A DNA stretch of 64,000 bases, from positions 1-64,000 of the forward strand of contig NZ_JARYGY010000003.1 of the NCBI RefSeq assembly GCF_029906345.1. The letters are read 5' to 3'. A program made the translations under genes and the position numbers. How positions within the stretch are numbered: the first letter of the stretch is position 1; every line of letters begins with the position of its first letter. Positions 49,070 to 57,596 of this stretch are shown one piece after another. The notes beneath the pieces were generated by a model, which was given only the letters and a program-made list of their open reading frames with translations, searched no databases and had not been told where the DNA came from. Origin of the DNA: Aquimarina mycalae (GTDB lineage: Bacteria; Bacteroidota; Bacteroidia; Flavobacteriales; Flavobacteriaceae).

Positions 49070-49720
49070 TTATTTCTTCTTTCCAACCAAAACCCATATT
49101 CGTTTATCTTCTTCATTTTTCCATCTACCAAAGTCCTTAATTTCTGTTTTTATAGAAAATCCTGCTTCTATCAATTCATCTTTTACATAATGCATTGCCA
49201 AAGTATGTGCATCAACTTGTTTTGCTCTAGATTCGTTCTTCATATGTGATTTAAACTTTTCTATTAAAACAATAGAACCATTCATCTTAAGTGATTTTTT
49301 GACGTGGTACAATATTTTCTTATAATCTTCCATTTCATGATATGTATCCAAGATTACCACTATATCTAATGAATTATCAGGTAGTTTTGGGTTATCATAA
49401 TCACCCAGAATAGTTTTTATGTTTTTGAGTTTTCTTTTTTTTATATGATCATTCAGTTTATCTAATCTATCTTCTCTAACATCAACCGCATATACTTTTC
49501 CTAATTTACCTACCGTATTTGACATATGGATAGATAAATAACCTTCGTGACAACCTATATCTGCAACGATATTTCCTGGATTAATCTCTGCAATCTTAAA
49601 AATCTCGGATACCTTCATCCAAGTATCTCTGTCTTCCCAATCATTTTCTGTATACTGTCCATAACTAGTTCCAATACCTATAAAAATTAAAATGATTAGA
49701 AACTTATTATATAATACCAT
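49070..49720 (-). CDS. Exported class I SAM-dependent methyltransferase-like protein
   Basis: A 216-residue protein with an N-terminal signal-like helix (MVLYNKFLIILIFIGIGTSYG) and a Rossmann methyltransferase domain. IVADIGCHEGYLSIHM is motif I, VYAVDVREDRLDKL the acidic end of strand 2, and LDIVVILDTYHEMEDY motif IV. Methyltransferases with signal peptides are frequent in Flavobacteria next to metal genes, although SAM is cytosolic; the true start could lie internally. It is the promoter-proximal gene of the Fur/TonB cluster. Confidence 0.8.
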   Translation of the reverse strand: MVLYNKFLIILIFIGIGTSYGQYTENDWEDRDTWMKVSEIFKIAEINPGNIVADIGCHEGYLSIHMSNTVGKLGKVYAVDVREDRLDKLNDHIKKRKLKNIKTILGDYDNPKLPDNSLDIVVILDTYHEMEDYKKILYHVKKSLKMNGSIVLIEKFKSHMKNESRAKQVDAHTLAMHYVKDELIEAGFSIKTEIKDFGRWKNEEDKRIWVLVGKKK

Positions 49721-49952
49721 ATCATTGATTTTATTAATAGATTTCTGATAATGTAATAGTTAGCAATTGAAAAATACTGTTTAATTATAGTACTTATACT
49801 TCTTTTATGAAAAGTTTGTGTTTTTCTTTAAAATGCATAAAAAATACTGAATATCAATTAATTTTATGATCTGTAAAACAATGTTAATTATTTAATTAAT
49901 TGTAACATAGTAGATCTTTATTCTTCTAATCAATAAATTCATAACTCTTTAT

Positions 49953-51320
49953 ATGAAGAAAGAACTGTTTTCTATTCTAAAAGTATATGTTTCTACTTGG
50001 TTCATTACGCTTTTGGTTTTTATCATAATTGGATATAGATCGGATCTTTCTATTTTAGAATCCATAAAATTTTTTGGAGAAGCTTTGACAAGGCTTAATT
50101 TTGTTGTTGCACTCCATATTTTCTTTTTAACTATTTACATTATATACTTGATCTTCAGGTATTTTATTAGGATATACAAAAAGAAAGGTGTTAAGACAAT
50201 GATCAAGCAATTTTCTTTCAGGTTGTTAATTCCTGTCTTGGTTTTATATGGCACTATCCAACTTATTGTGATTAACAATAGCTCAGAAAACCTTCAATAT
50301 ACCTGGGATAATACTGTAGAGAATATAAGCGGTTGTTCTAATGATTTATATCGAATAGATGGCAAACATCGAGGTATGAGTGTATTTGGGTGGAACAATA
50401 GCAATAATGAAAAGGGCATTGATGATTTGGTTAGAACAAATGTTGAATGGGTAGCTGTAATTCCTTTCTTTTATCAGGAAAACGAAAAAACTTTGGAAAT
50501 GGGAACACCAAAAACCGTTGGACAGTGGTCAAAAAGAGATTCCTTGTTTATAAAGACAATCAGACAGCTTAAAGATAAAAACATTCATGTGATGCTGAAA
50601 CCACATCTTTGGTTAGGTTCTGGTTGGCGTTCTAATATTACACAAACGAGCTCTTCTGATTGGGATACTTGGTTTGAATCTTATAGAAGCAATATGCTGC
50701 ATTATGCAAAATTGGCTGCAATGACCAACGTTGAATTACTCTGCATCGGTACAGAATTAAAAAGTTCGCTAAAATCCCAACCAGCACAATGGCGAACACT
50801 TCTAAAAGAGATTAAAACTGTATACAAAGGAAAACTAACCTATGCGGCAAACTGGGACGGTGAATATGAGCTTATTGATTTTTGGGATGAATTGGATTAT
50901 ATTGGTATCCAGGCGTATTTTCCTTTGACATTGAACTCTAATCCCAATTTGGATACTATAAAAAATGGTTGGGATACTCATATGAATATGTTATCTGAAT
51001 TGTCTAAAAAGCACCAAAAACCCGTTTTATTTACAGAAATAGGCTATAAAAGTGAATCATCTGCAACGATTAAGCCTTGGGAATGGGGTTCGTTCTTTAG
51101 TATATTGACTAAACAAAAATCAGATAGAACTCAACAACTGGCATATCAAGCATTATATCAACAGCTATGGCATAAAGATTGGTTTGCTGGAACGTATATT
51201 TGGCAATGGAATACCAGATCCGAAAAAGAAAATGCACCGACCAATCTTGATTTTTCTCCCAGATACAAACCAGCAGAAAATGTAATAACAAAATGGTATG
51301 GGAACTATAGCCTAAAATAG
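49953..51320 (+). CDS. Membrane-anchored GH113-like glycoside hydrolase
   Basis: A 455-residue protein with three N-terminal membrane helices (about 13-28, 50-72, 90-108) and a TIM-barrel hydrolase domain (about 135-450) facing the periplasm. E268 in LLCIGTELKS fits the acid/base at the end of strand 4 and E362 in VLFTEIGYKS the nucleophile at the end of strand 7, as in GH113/clan GH-A beta-mannanases. HVMLKPHLWL and LDYIGIQAYFPL are also typical. The long membrane anchor is unusual for a mannanase. The substrate may be an envelope polysaccharide; not resolvable. Confidence 0.82.
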   Translation: MKKELFSILKVYVSTWFITLLVFIIIGYRSDLSILESIKFFGEALTRLNFVVALHIFFLTIYIIYLIFRYFIRIYKKKGVKTMIKQFSFRLLIPVLVLYGTIQLIVINNSSENLQYTWDNTVENISGCSNDLYRIDGKHRGMSVFGWNNSNNEKGIDDLVRTNVEWVAVIPFFYQENEKTLEMGTPKTVGQWSKRDSLFIKTIRQLKDKNIHVMLKPHLWLGSGWRSNITQTSSSDWDTWFESYRSNMLHYAKLAAMTNVELLCIGTELKSSLKSQPAQWRTLLKEIKTVYKGKLTYAANWDGEYELIDFWDELDYIGIQAYFPLTLNSNPNLDTIKNGWDTHMNMLSELSKKHQKPVLFTEIGYKSESSATIKPWEWGSFFSILTKQKSDRTQQLAYQALYQQLWHKDWFAGTYIWQWNTRSEKENAPTNLDFSPRYKPAENVITKWYGNYSLK

Positions 51321-51441
51321 ACGTTATTCATAGTAGGATTTATTAAGATTCAAACTCATTTATAAAACTAGTTTCTCACTATTTCTTTAATACCTCTTCT
51401 CTTATTGTGTTTTATTGAATATAGGTTAGTTAATTAAAAAA

Positions 51442-51500
51442 TGCAACCAAATAGTTGCGTAATTAAAATTGCTTTATTAAATTGCAACCAATAAGTTGCA
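51442..51500. promoter_or_regulatory. Pair of palindromic operators upstream of the SRPBCC/ArsR operon
   Basis: Two near-identical sites TGCAAC-N6-GTTGCG (51442-51459) and TGCAAC-N6-GTTGCA (51483-51500) are spaced 41 bp apart (about four helical turns), just upstream of the ATG at 51526. Dyad sites of this type are expected for a dimeric ArsR repressor, and the operon's second gene encodes one. Autoregulation is the simplest reading. Confidence 0.65.
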
Positions 51501-51525
51501 TATCTAATATTTAAATACTCATATT

Positions 51526-51954
51526 ATGAAAGATTCAATCTCTAAAGAACACATTTTTAAGCACTCAATAGATTCTATCTGGAATGCCATTTCCAAAGAA
51601 GAAGAAATATCTAATTGGTTTATAAAAGCTGATTTCAAAGCAGAAGAAGGTTATAATTATACCTTTACTGCAAGTGAAGAACAAAACTGTACTCAGATAA
51701 CTGGTATTGTAAAAAAAGCCAATCCTTATACTTTAATATATACTTGGATTGTGGCTAATACCGATGTAGAAACTACAGTAAAATGGCAATTAGAAAAAAT
51801 TGAAGGAGGTACTAAACTTTATTTAGAACATTCAGGTATCTCTAAATACTCAGGAGATACTGCCCTAAACATGTTTAACAATTTTAATGGCGGATGGGAT
51901 AATTGTATAACAAAACTTTCAGAATATTTAACACAAGAAATTCATGCAAGATAA
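51526..51954 (+). CDS. SRPBCC (AHSA1/START-like) domain protein
   Basis: A 142-residue protein of the Aha1/START superfamily: KHSIDSIWNAISKEEEISNW is the opening strand and helix, and KWQLEKIEGGTKLYLEHSGI and GGWDNCITKLSEYL are the closing elements. Such proteins bind hydrophobic ligands in a helix-grip cavity. It overlaps the ArsR gene by 11 nt, a common pairing in which the regulator controls the SRPBCC protein. Confidence 0.9.
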   Translation: MKDSISKEHIFKHSIDSIWNAISKEEEISNWFIKADFKAEEGYNYTFTASEEQNCTQITGIVKKANPYTLIYTWIVANTDVETTVKWQLEKIEGGTKLYLEHSGISKYSGDTALNMFNNFNGGWDNCITKLSEYLTQEIHAR

Positions 51955-52267
51955 AATTTCTAAAACATTAAAAGCCATTGCCGATCCGACCAGACGTGAA
52001 ATATTCCATGCCTTAGTCATTGCTGCTACTGCTCTACCCATTACTCAGATATCGGGTCAATTTGAAATGAGTCGTCAAGGAGTTACAAAACATCTAAAAA
52101 CTCTGGAGGATGCTGGTTTAATTCATATTCAATCTAGTGGAAGAGAACGTTTTTGTATAGCTGATACTACACCTCTACATGAGATTAATCAATGGTTGAA
52201 ATTCTATGAACAATTCTGGAATAATGCTCTTGGAAATTTAGGGTCTTATCTTGATGAAAAATCTTGA
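51944..52267 (+). CDS. ArsR family regulator (SRPBCC-paired type)
   Basis: A 107-residue winged-helix repressor: LKAIADPTRREIFHALV, then QFEMSRQGVTKHLKTLEDAG as recognition helix and RFCIADTTPLHEINQWL after the wing. No metal-binding Cys pair is seen. It starts 11 nt inside the SRPBCC gene. Two matching palindromes upstream of that gene are candidate targets. Confidence 0.9.
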   Translation: MQDKISKTLKAIADPTRREIFHALVIAATALPITQISGQFEMSRQGVTKHLKTLEDAGLIHIQSSGRERFCIADTTPLHEINQWLKFYEQFWNNALGNLGSYLDEKS

Positions 52268-52413
52268 ATATCTAATATATTCTTTTTAGAAAAACCCCTT
52301 CTACATTTAGAATATTATTCTAAACATACTTTGTCATAAAGTCTAAGTGCTAAAAATTGCTGAATCTTGGATTAATGACACCAAAGTGCGACATTAATAT
52401 ATCATCAATCTTC

Positions 52414-52445
52414 AACTCCTTCTCATAAAATCTTGGGAAGGAGTT
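52414..52445 (+). terminator. Terminator after the SRPBCC/ArsR operon
   Basis: AACTCCTT (52414-52421) pairs with AAGGAGTT (52438-52445), followed by TTTATA, between the ArsR gene and the sigma-factor gene. The stem is only 8 bp with a 16-nt loop. Confidence 0.6.
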
Positions 52446-52493
52446 TTTATATAATCCATAATACTTTGTACATTGCTTTAACAAACTACCTAT

Positions 52494-53072
52494 TTGAACG
52501 AAAAAGAATTTATAAAATCATTACAGGAAGGCCAACAAAAAGCATTTAGTGAGCTATTAAAAGATTATGAGCAAAAAGTTTTTGGTACTTGCATTTCGTT
52601 TGTCCCAAATAAAGAGGATGCCGAAGATCTTACACAAGAAGTTTTTGTTGAGATTTATAATTCAATCGGGAAGTTTAATGGGAAATCAAAATTATCTACT
52701 TGGATATATAGAATTTCGGTAAATAAGAGTTTAGAGTTTATTCGAAAAAAAAATACTAAAAAACGATTCGCAATTTTGCAAAGCCTTTTCACAAATGAAA
52801 GTCCTATAGATAACACTTTAAGATATACAGAATTTAATCATCCAGGTATTCTAATGGAAAATAAAGAAAAAGCAGAAATACTTTTTAACGCTATTAATAA
52901 ATTACCTAAAGATCAAAGAATCGTATTCACACTGAGTAAAATAGATGGGCAATCATACAAGGAAATATGTGAAATAACCAATAGAAGTTTATCTTCGGTT
53001 GAATCACTGTTATTCAGATCTAAAAAGAATTTACAAAAACTATTGTACGACTTTTATAAAAATCAAAAATGA
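52494..53072 (+). CDS. ECF-type RNA polymerase sigma factor
   Basis: A 192-residue sigma-70 family factor. Region 2 is at about residues 20-90 (FVPNKEDAEDLTQEVFVEIY, KLSTWIYRISVNKSLEFIR) and region 4 at about 125-185 (LPKDQRIVFTLSKIDGQSYK, SSVESLLFRSKKNLQKLL). The start is TTG at 52494; no ATG lies near the conserved N terminus. It heads a likely operon of five more genes with envelope and metal character. Confidence 0.92.
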   Translation: MNEKEFIKSLQEGQQKAFSELLKDYEQKVFGTCISFVPNKEDAEDLTQEVFVEIYNSIGKFNGKSKLSTWIYRISVNKSLEFIRKKNTKKRFAILQSLFTNESPIDNTLRYTEFNHPGILMENKEKAEILFNAINKLPKDQRIVFTLSKIDGQSYKEICEITNRSLSSVESLLFRSKKNLQKLLYDFYKNQK

Positions 53073-53128
53073 CAGCAAGTTTTTAAAATCAATTGCATCT
53101 AAATATATAAGAAACTTAATATTTAAAC

Positions 53129-53431
53129 GTGAAATCAAAAAATACAATACAGGACCAAGTAACTAAAACCATAGAAATTACGAATACGATTTCTAATGTA
53201 CAACCATCACCCTTTCTAAAAGAGAAGGTAATGAATCGCTTGTTTAAAGAAAAAGAAGAAGCTCCTCTTTTGGGCTGGTTTACACCCAAATATCAATTCG
53301 CAGCGTTGATTTGTATCGTTATGCTGAATGTATACGCTTTGGTTGCATACAATACATCTATTTATGAGCAACGTGTTTCTAGTTTTGCTCAAAATTATGA
53401 ACTCTCAACAAATGATTCTCTCTTTAATTAA
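53129..53431 (+). CDS. Small single-pass membrane protein, possible anti-sigma factor
   Basis: A 100-residue protein starting at GTG, with an N-terminal cytosolic region (about 1-55) and one membrane helix (about 57-73, QFAALICIVMLNVYALV) and a short periplasmic tail. Its place directly after an ECF sigma gene and its topology suit a minimal anti-sigma factor, but no zinc-anti-sigma motif (HxxxCxxC) is present. Function inferred from context only. Confidence 0.65.
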   Translation: MKSKNTIQDQVTKTIEITNTISNVQPSPFLKEKVMNRLFKEKEEAPLLGWFTPKYQFAALICIVMLNVYALVAYNTSIYEQRVSSFAQNYELSTNDSLFN

Positions 53432-53452
53432 TTAAATAATAATCCATATCTC

Positions 53453-53917
53453 GTGAAAAAAAATATAGCATTATATATATTATTGGTATTTCTAATTATT
53501 GTAAACGGTGTTTTTCTTTTTATGATTTTAAAGAAACCAGAAAAGAGAAAACAATCTCCAGGAGACTTTATGGCGCAAGAGCTTAGGTTTGATGAAAAAC
53601 AGATGAAAAGCTTCCAGAAGCTAAACTACAATCACGAAAAAGAAATGAGAACTATTCATCACGATATTAGACAATTAAAAGATGGGCTATTTAATCTTTT
53701 AGATATCCAAAATGTAAATACTAAGACTATAGATTCTATAACAGATCTTATCGGTGAAAAAATTAAAGAAAAAGATGTAATTACATTTTATCATTTTAAA
53801 GACATCTTAGCTATTTGTAACGAAAAACAAAAAACAAAATTTGATAAAATAGTAAAACGAGCCTTACATAAAGGTCCAAAAGGTCCTAGAAGAAAACATC
53901 CACCTAGACCACAATAA
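53453..53917 (+). CDS. CpxP/Spy-like periplasmic metal- or stress-sensing protein
   Basis: A 154-residue protein starting at GTG with an N-terminal membrane anchor (IALYILLVFLIIVNGVFLFM). The mature part is helical: LRFDEKQMKSFQKLN resembles the LTxxQ region of Spy/CpxP, and NHEKEMRTIHHDIRQLK and the C-terminal HKGPKGPRRKHPPRPQ add His and basic residues. The family acts as a periplasmic chaperone or metal-responsive sensor. Within the sigma operon it may be the stress output or sensor. Confidence 0.78.
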   Translation: MKKNIALYILLVFLIIVNGVFLFMILKKPEKRKQSPGDFMAQELRFDEKQMKSFQKLNYNHEKEMRTIHHDIRQLKDGLFNLLDIQNVNTKTIDSITDLIGEKIKEKDVITFYHFKDILAICNEKQKTKFDKIVKRALHKGPKGPRRKHPPRPQ

Positions 53918-54011
53918 AAATAATTTCTTAAAAATTATTTTACTTTTTTTAATTAAGGCGCAAGTTTTTATTTAAAAAAGTATCTAAACATATAACCAAA
54001 AAATGCTACTT

Positions 54012-54779
54012 ATGAAAAAAATCAAAAAAATTTCCTTATTACTTAGCTTAAGTGCTATAGTTTTTATTGCCTGTTCTGGTGATGATAATGGTGACTCCTC
54101 TGGTACATCAGATCCCGTATCAACGGATTACGACATCACTTCTATTTTGACAAAGTTTAATGGTACTGGGCTATCATATGAAGTTAATGGTAATACTGTT
54201 ACATTCACTTCTGAAGGTGTGCCAAATCATACAAGTCCTTATTGGCCAACTAATAATCCATTGCATGAAGCTTATAACGGAACTAATACAAATTTTCAAC
54301 TGAATCCAAATACTATTTCTTCTCAAAATATTGTTTTTACGATTACTTTAAATCCAGCTGAAGCATCAAATCATGCGGCAACAGGATTAGGACCTATAGG
54401 AATTTCAAGAAATGGAGTAGCATTTTATAATCAATATGCTGGCCCAGATCAGCCTTTAACAAATGAGATTGATTCTTTTGATCAATGGTTAGGTCATCCA
54501 CAAATGTCTGGTCAATATCACTATCATATAGAACCCACGTATTTAACTACTCAGTTTGGTGACGATGCTTTTTTAGGACTGTTATCAGATGGTTTTCCTG
54601 TATATGGTCCAATGGAAAACGGATCAGAAATATCTAACAGTGATCTTGATGAATATCACGGCCATACTGGTGTAACAGCAGATTTCCCTAACGGAATTTA
54701 TCATTACCATATTACAGCCGAAGATCCATACCTTAACGGAAATGGGTATTTTGGGACACCAGGAAATATCTCAAATTAA
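54012..54779 (+). CDS. YHYH domain lipoprotein
   Basis: I prefer the ATG at 54012 (MKKIKKISLLLSLSAIVFIAC) to the one at 54003; the Cys then falls at a lipobox. The domain (about 40-250) shows two copies of the name-giving motif, SGQYHYHIEPTYL and NGIYHYHITAEDPYL, plus LDEYHGHTGV. YHYH proteins are secreted and of unknown chemistry, and the His clusters suggest metal (copper) binding. Next to a SCO protein and a CpxP-like sensor this reading gains weight. Confidence 0.87.
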   Translation: MKKIKKISLLLSLSAIVFIACSGDDNGDSSGTSDPVSTDYDITSILTKFNGTGLSYEVNGNTVTFTSEGVPNHTSPYWPTNNPLHEAYNGTNTNFQLNPNTISSQNIVFTITLNPAEASNHAATGLGPIGISRNGVAFYNQYAGPDQPLTNEIDSFDQWLGHPQMSGQYHYHIEPTYLTTQFGDDAFLGLLSDGFPVYGPMENGSEISNSDLDEYHGHTGVTADFPNGIYHYHITAEDPYLNGNGYFGTPGNISN

Positions 54780-55352
54780 TTGAAACTAAAAATATTTCAT
54801 ATTGCCTTTGTTTTATATTTTATTCTTAGCGCTTGCCATGACAATAACAAAGGGTTAAGAATAGAGAATACGGATCCAGAATTAATGTTACAAAATGGAG
54901 TTTTATATTATAAAGAAACTCCTTTTTCTGGATTCGTGGTCTCGTACTTCGTAAATAAAAAAATACAATCAGAAATTGAATATGTAAAAGGCAGAAAACA
55001 TGGATATGAAAAACAATGGTATCAAAATGATTCCTTATCCTTAACAAGGTTGTACACTAAAGGCTTTAAAACAGGCATACATAAAGCTTGGTGGGAAAAT
55101 GGAAACAAAAAGTTTGAATATCATTTTGATAACAAGGGCCAATATCACGGTAATGTGAAAGAATGGTATACTACAGGGCAAGTTTATAGAGATTTTAATT
55201 ATAAAAATGGGAAAGAATCTGGCTCTCAACGTCTATGGAAAAAGAACGGAAATATTAAAGCTAATTATGAAGTAATCAATGGAGAACGTTTTGGTTTAAT
55301 AGGTTTAAAAAAATGTTATCGCATACAAGACAAAAGTAATAGTATTAACTAA
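54780..55352 (+). CDS. MORN/YwqK-like repeat lipoprotein
   Basis: A 190-residue lipoprotein starting at a TTG that directly follows the previous stop (TAATTG), with signal MKLKIFHIAFVLYFILSAC. The mature part is built from about six MORN-like repeats (ENGNKKFEYHFDNKGQYHG, YTTGQVYRDFNYKNGKESG, KKNGNIKANYEVINGERFG). Such proteins are often auto-named YwqK-type antitoxins, but there is no toxin gene here and this one is lipidated. A scaffold role in the envelope is more likely. Confidence 0.8.
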   Translation: MKLKIFHIAFVLYFILSACHDNNKGLRIENTDPELMLQNGVLYYKETPFSGFVVSYFVNKKIQSEIEYVKGRKHGYEKQWYQNDSLSLTRLYTKGFKTGIHKAWWENGNKKFEYHFDNKGQYHGNVKEWYTTGQVYRDFNYKNGKESGSQRLWKKNGNIKANYEVINGERFGLIGLKKCYRIQDKSNSIN

Positions 55353-55437
55353 AAACAGTTAAACCTTATAATCTATAGATTTAAAGCTATTTGATCATTA
55401 TTTTAATTAACCTCAGAATAAGAATATACAAAGATCA

Positions 55438-56088
55438 ATGACAAAATATTATATCATTTTATTAACATTATGTTTGTTTTCTTGTACAAACAATAAGAAA
55501 TCAAAAGTTGACCCAGACGGTAATACGGAAACAGTTTCTAGACTCCCCTATTTTAATTCTACAGATTTTACTCCAGATTGGAAAAAAGGAACACACAAAA
55601 TCCCCAATTTTAAATTTCTAAATCAAAATGGAGATACCATTACCAATCAAACTTTTTATGGTAAAATATATGTGTCTGATTTCTTTTTTACCACATGTCC
55701 TGGGATTTGCCCTAAATTGACAAAAAACATGTATTTCTTACAGGAACATTATAAAAACAATGATTCAATAATGTTCTTATCCCATACAGTAATGCCTTGG
55801 ATGGATACTGTAGATAGATTAAAAGAATATGCGGTACAAAATAATATTGATGATACCTCATGGAATTTAGTTACTGGAGATAAGGATGCTTTATATACCA
55901 TTGCAAGAAAAGGATATTTTGCAGATGAAGATTTTATCAAAACACAAGATGAAAACAACTTCATTCATACTGAAAATTTTATTTTAATTGACAGTAAAGG
56001 GTACATTAGAGGAGTCTATAATGGTACCATAGAAATAGATATGAAACGATTAATTAGACATATAAAAATTCTGCAAAAAGAAGTCTAA
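55438..56088 (+). CDS. SCO1/SenC family copper chaperone, lipoprotein
   Basis: A 216-residue thioredoxin-fold lipoprotein (lipobox LFSC16). The copper site is complete: C87-P-G-I-C91 and H177 (NNFIHTENF). VSDFFFTTCPGICPKLTKNM and WNLVTGDKDALYTIA match SCO proteins, which deliver copper to the CuA site of cytochrome c oxidase or act in periplasmic redox. Placed after the YHYH and MORN-like lipoproteins, and possibly part of the same regulon as the ECF sigma factor. Confidence 0.93.
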   Translation: MTKYYIILLTLCLFSCTNNKKSKVDPDGNTETVSRLPYFNSTDFTPDWKKGTHKIPNFKFLNQNGDTITNQTFYGKIYVSDFFFTTCPGICPKLTKNMYFLQEHYKNNDSIMFLSHTVMPWMDTVDRLKEYAVQNNIDDTSWNLVTGDKDALYTIARKGYFADEDFIKTQDENNFIHTENFILIDSKGYIRGVYNGTIEIDMKRLIRHIKILQKEV

Positions 56089-56094
56089 TGCGTT

Positions 56095-56508
56095 CTATTT
56101 TATATCTATAGAATCATATATTTGTACTTTATTCCATAATGGAGAAGATTCTTTAATGAACAAAAGATGTGCTTCTTCCTTCTGATATAAGTCTTGCTCT
56201 TCTTTTGAAGAAAAAGTTACTATTATAGCATAAGTATATGAATTGTCAACTACTGCCCTATCTGTTCCTGCAGGAGTTCCCACAAAATTCGTTTTAGCGT
56301 ATTTTGATGTTTTTAGAAACTTGTCTAGTGATTTTTCGAAAAGCTCTCTGTCTTCCTGACTATTAGGATTCTTAAGCCATATATATACTGTATGTACAAA
56401 GTTTTTATCAAATTGATTAGTGTTCTTTTGACAAGAAACTGAAACACAAATTATTACTGTTGCTACTAATAGACTCAGTTTTCTTTTAAAGGTATTTTTA
56501 AAATTCAT
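56095..56508 (-). CDS. Dabb (stress-responsive A/B barrel) domain lipoprotein
   Basis: A 137-residue protein with lipoprotein signal (LVATVIICVSVSC) and a Dabb ferredoxin-like domain: FVHTVYIWLKNPNS, SYTYAIIVTFSSKEEQDLYQ and a closing VQIYDSIDIK strand. The family is usually cytosolic; a lipidated form is less common. Convergent with the SCO gene (6-bp gap). Confidence 0.85.
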   Translation of the reverse strand: MNFKNTFKRKLSLLVATVIICVSVSCQKNTNQFDKNFVHTVYIWLKNPNSQEDRELFEKSLDKFLKTSKYAKTNFVGTPAGTDRAVVDNSYTYAIIVTFSSKEEQDLYQKEEAHLLFIKESSPLWNKVQIYDSIDIK

Positions 56509-56593
56509 TTCTAATATCCTAATTGGTTAATTCCTAAAATTACAAAAACCATATATTTTTCACATAAAATCAATAAGTATATTAAAAATGGTA

Positions 56594-56599
56594 TAGTTA
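56594..56599. repeat. Left 6-bp target-site duplication of the IS982-family element
   Basis: TAGTTA occurs here, immediately before the left inverted repeat, and again at 57512-57517 immediately after the right one. Confidence 0.7.
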
Positions 56600-57511
56600 A
56601 CCCGAGTTTCCAAAAAAGAAGGAGCATATAAGTTCATTACTTTTGATTGTCTAACTTCAAAAAAGAACTCAAAATGCTCCAGGACAAAGTTATATCAATT
56701 TATTGTGTAATAGATGATTTGTTAAAAGAAATGAACCATAAAGAACATAGCAACCGTAGATTTTCAGATAGTCAAGTGCTCACTACTGCTATCGTTTCTG
56801 CTCTTTATTTTCAGGGGAATCAGACCTTAGCTTTATTCTATATGAAGAGTCATTTTTTCAAAAACACTATTAATAAAAGTGGCTTTACAAAACGCCTGCA
56901 CAAGCTCAAAGAGTTATTGTTATTTCTGTTTTTAAGCATTGGAAGACTTTTTAAATACCTGCGTTGTGAGATGGAATATGTCATTGATTCATTTCCTATT
57001 AAAGTTTGCCACAACATTCGTATTAGTAGATGTAAGCTATTAAAGGGAGAACAATACAGAGGCTATAATGCTTCTAAACGAGAATATTTCTATGGAGTAA
57101 AAATACAATTGATCACTACAACGGATGGAATTCCTGTAGAAATGTATCTGGTAGAAGGCAGAGAACACGATTCTCAAATTCTTCAACGAATGCATCACGA
57201 TTTACCACCGGAGAGTATTCTATATGGGGATAGTGGGTATACAGATTATGAAATAGAAGACTTATTCAATGAAACAGAATTGGTAGACCTGCAAATTTGC
57301 AGAAAATCCAATTCCAAAAGAAAAGACAAACCTTACACAGCTTTCATTAAAGAGTCTATGAGGAAAATAATTGAAACATCAATAAGTCAGATAACCAGCT
57401 TGATGCCAAGGCATATCAACGCAGTAACAACTAATGGATTTATATTGAAACTCATCTTGTTTGTGATGGCTTTTCAAATCAAACACTTAATTTAAAATAG
57501 GAAACTCGGAT
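56600..57511 (+). mobile_element. Complete IS982-family insertion sequence, 912 bp
   Basis: The element is bounded by imperfect inverted repeats ACCCGAGTTTCC (56600-56611) and its complement (57500-57511, one mismatch), and flanked by the 6-bp direct repeat TAGTTA. It carries one intact DDE transposase gene. The insertion is intergenic, between the Dabb gene and a small membrane-protein gene, so it disrupts no gene. Confidence 0.85.
56674..57495 (+). CDS. IS982 family transposase
   Basis: I choose the ATG at 56674 (MLQDKVISIYC) over the TTG at 56647. The 273-residue protein has the IS982 layout: an N-terminal helical region (RRFSDSQVLTTAIVSALYFQG), first Asp in EYVIDSFPIKVC, second Asp in ILYGDSGYTDYE and the Glu in RKIIETSISQI. 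It is followed by the conserved HINAVTTNGFILKL tail. The length and DDE residues look intact, so the element may be active. Confidence 0.93.
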   Translation: MLQDKVISIYCVIDDLLKEMNHKEHSNRRFSDSQVLTTAIVSALYFQGNQTLALFYMKSHFFKNTINKSGFTKRLHKLKELLLFLFLSIGRLFKYLRCEMEYVIDSFPIKVCHNIRISRCKLLKGEQYRGYNASKREYFYGVKIQLITTTDGIPVEMYLVEGREHDSQILQRMHHDLPPESILYGDSGYTDYEIEDLFNETELVDLQICRKSNSKRKDKPYTAFIKESMRKIIETSISQITSLMPRHINAVTTNGFILKLILFVMAFQIKHLI

Positions 57512-57517
57512 TAGTTA
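57512..57517. repeat. Right 6-bp target-site duplication of the IS982-family element
   Basis: TAGTTA follows the right inverted repeat and matches 56594-56599. Confidence 0.7.
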
Positions 57518-57596
57518 GTTAATCATAGTAATTTGGGTATTAAACAGTTTCTATTTACCTTAGTTAATATCTAACCTTATTAACAATCAACAAATT

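Noticed and set aside
54780..55352. YwqK-type antitoxin
   Set aside because: The protein has a lipoprotein signal and no toxin gene is adjacent; the resemblance is to MORN-like repeats only.
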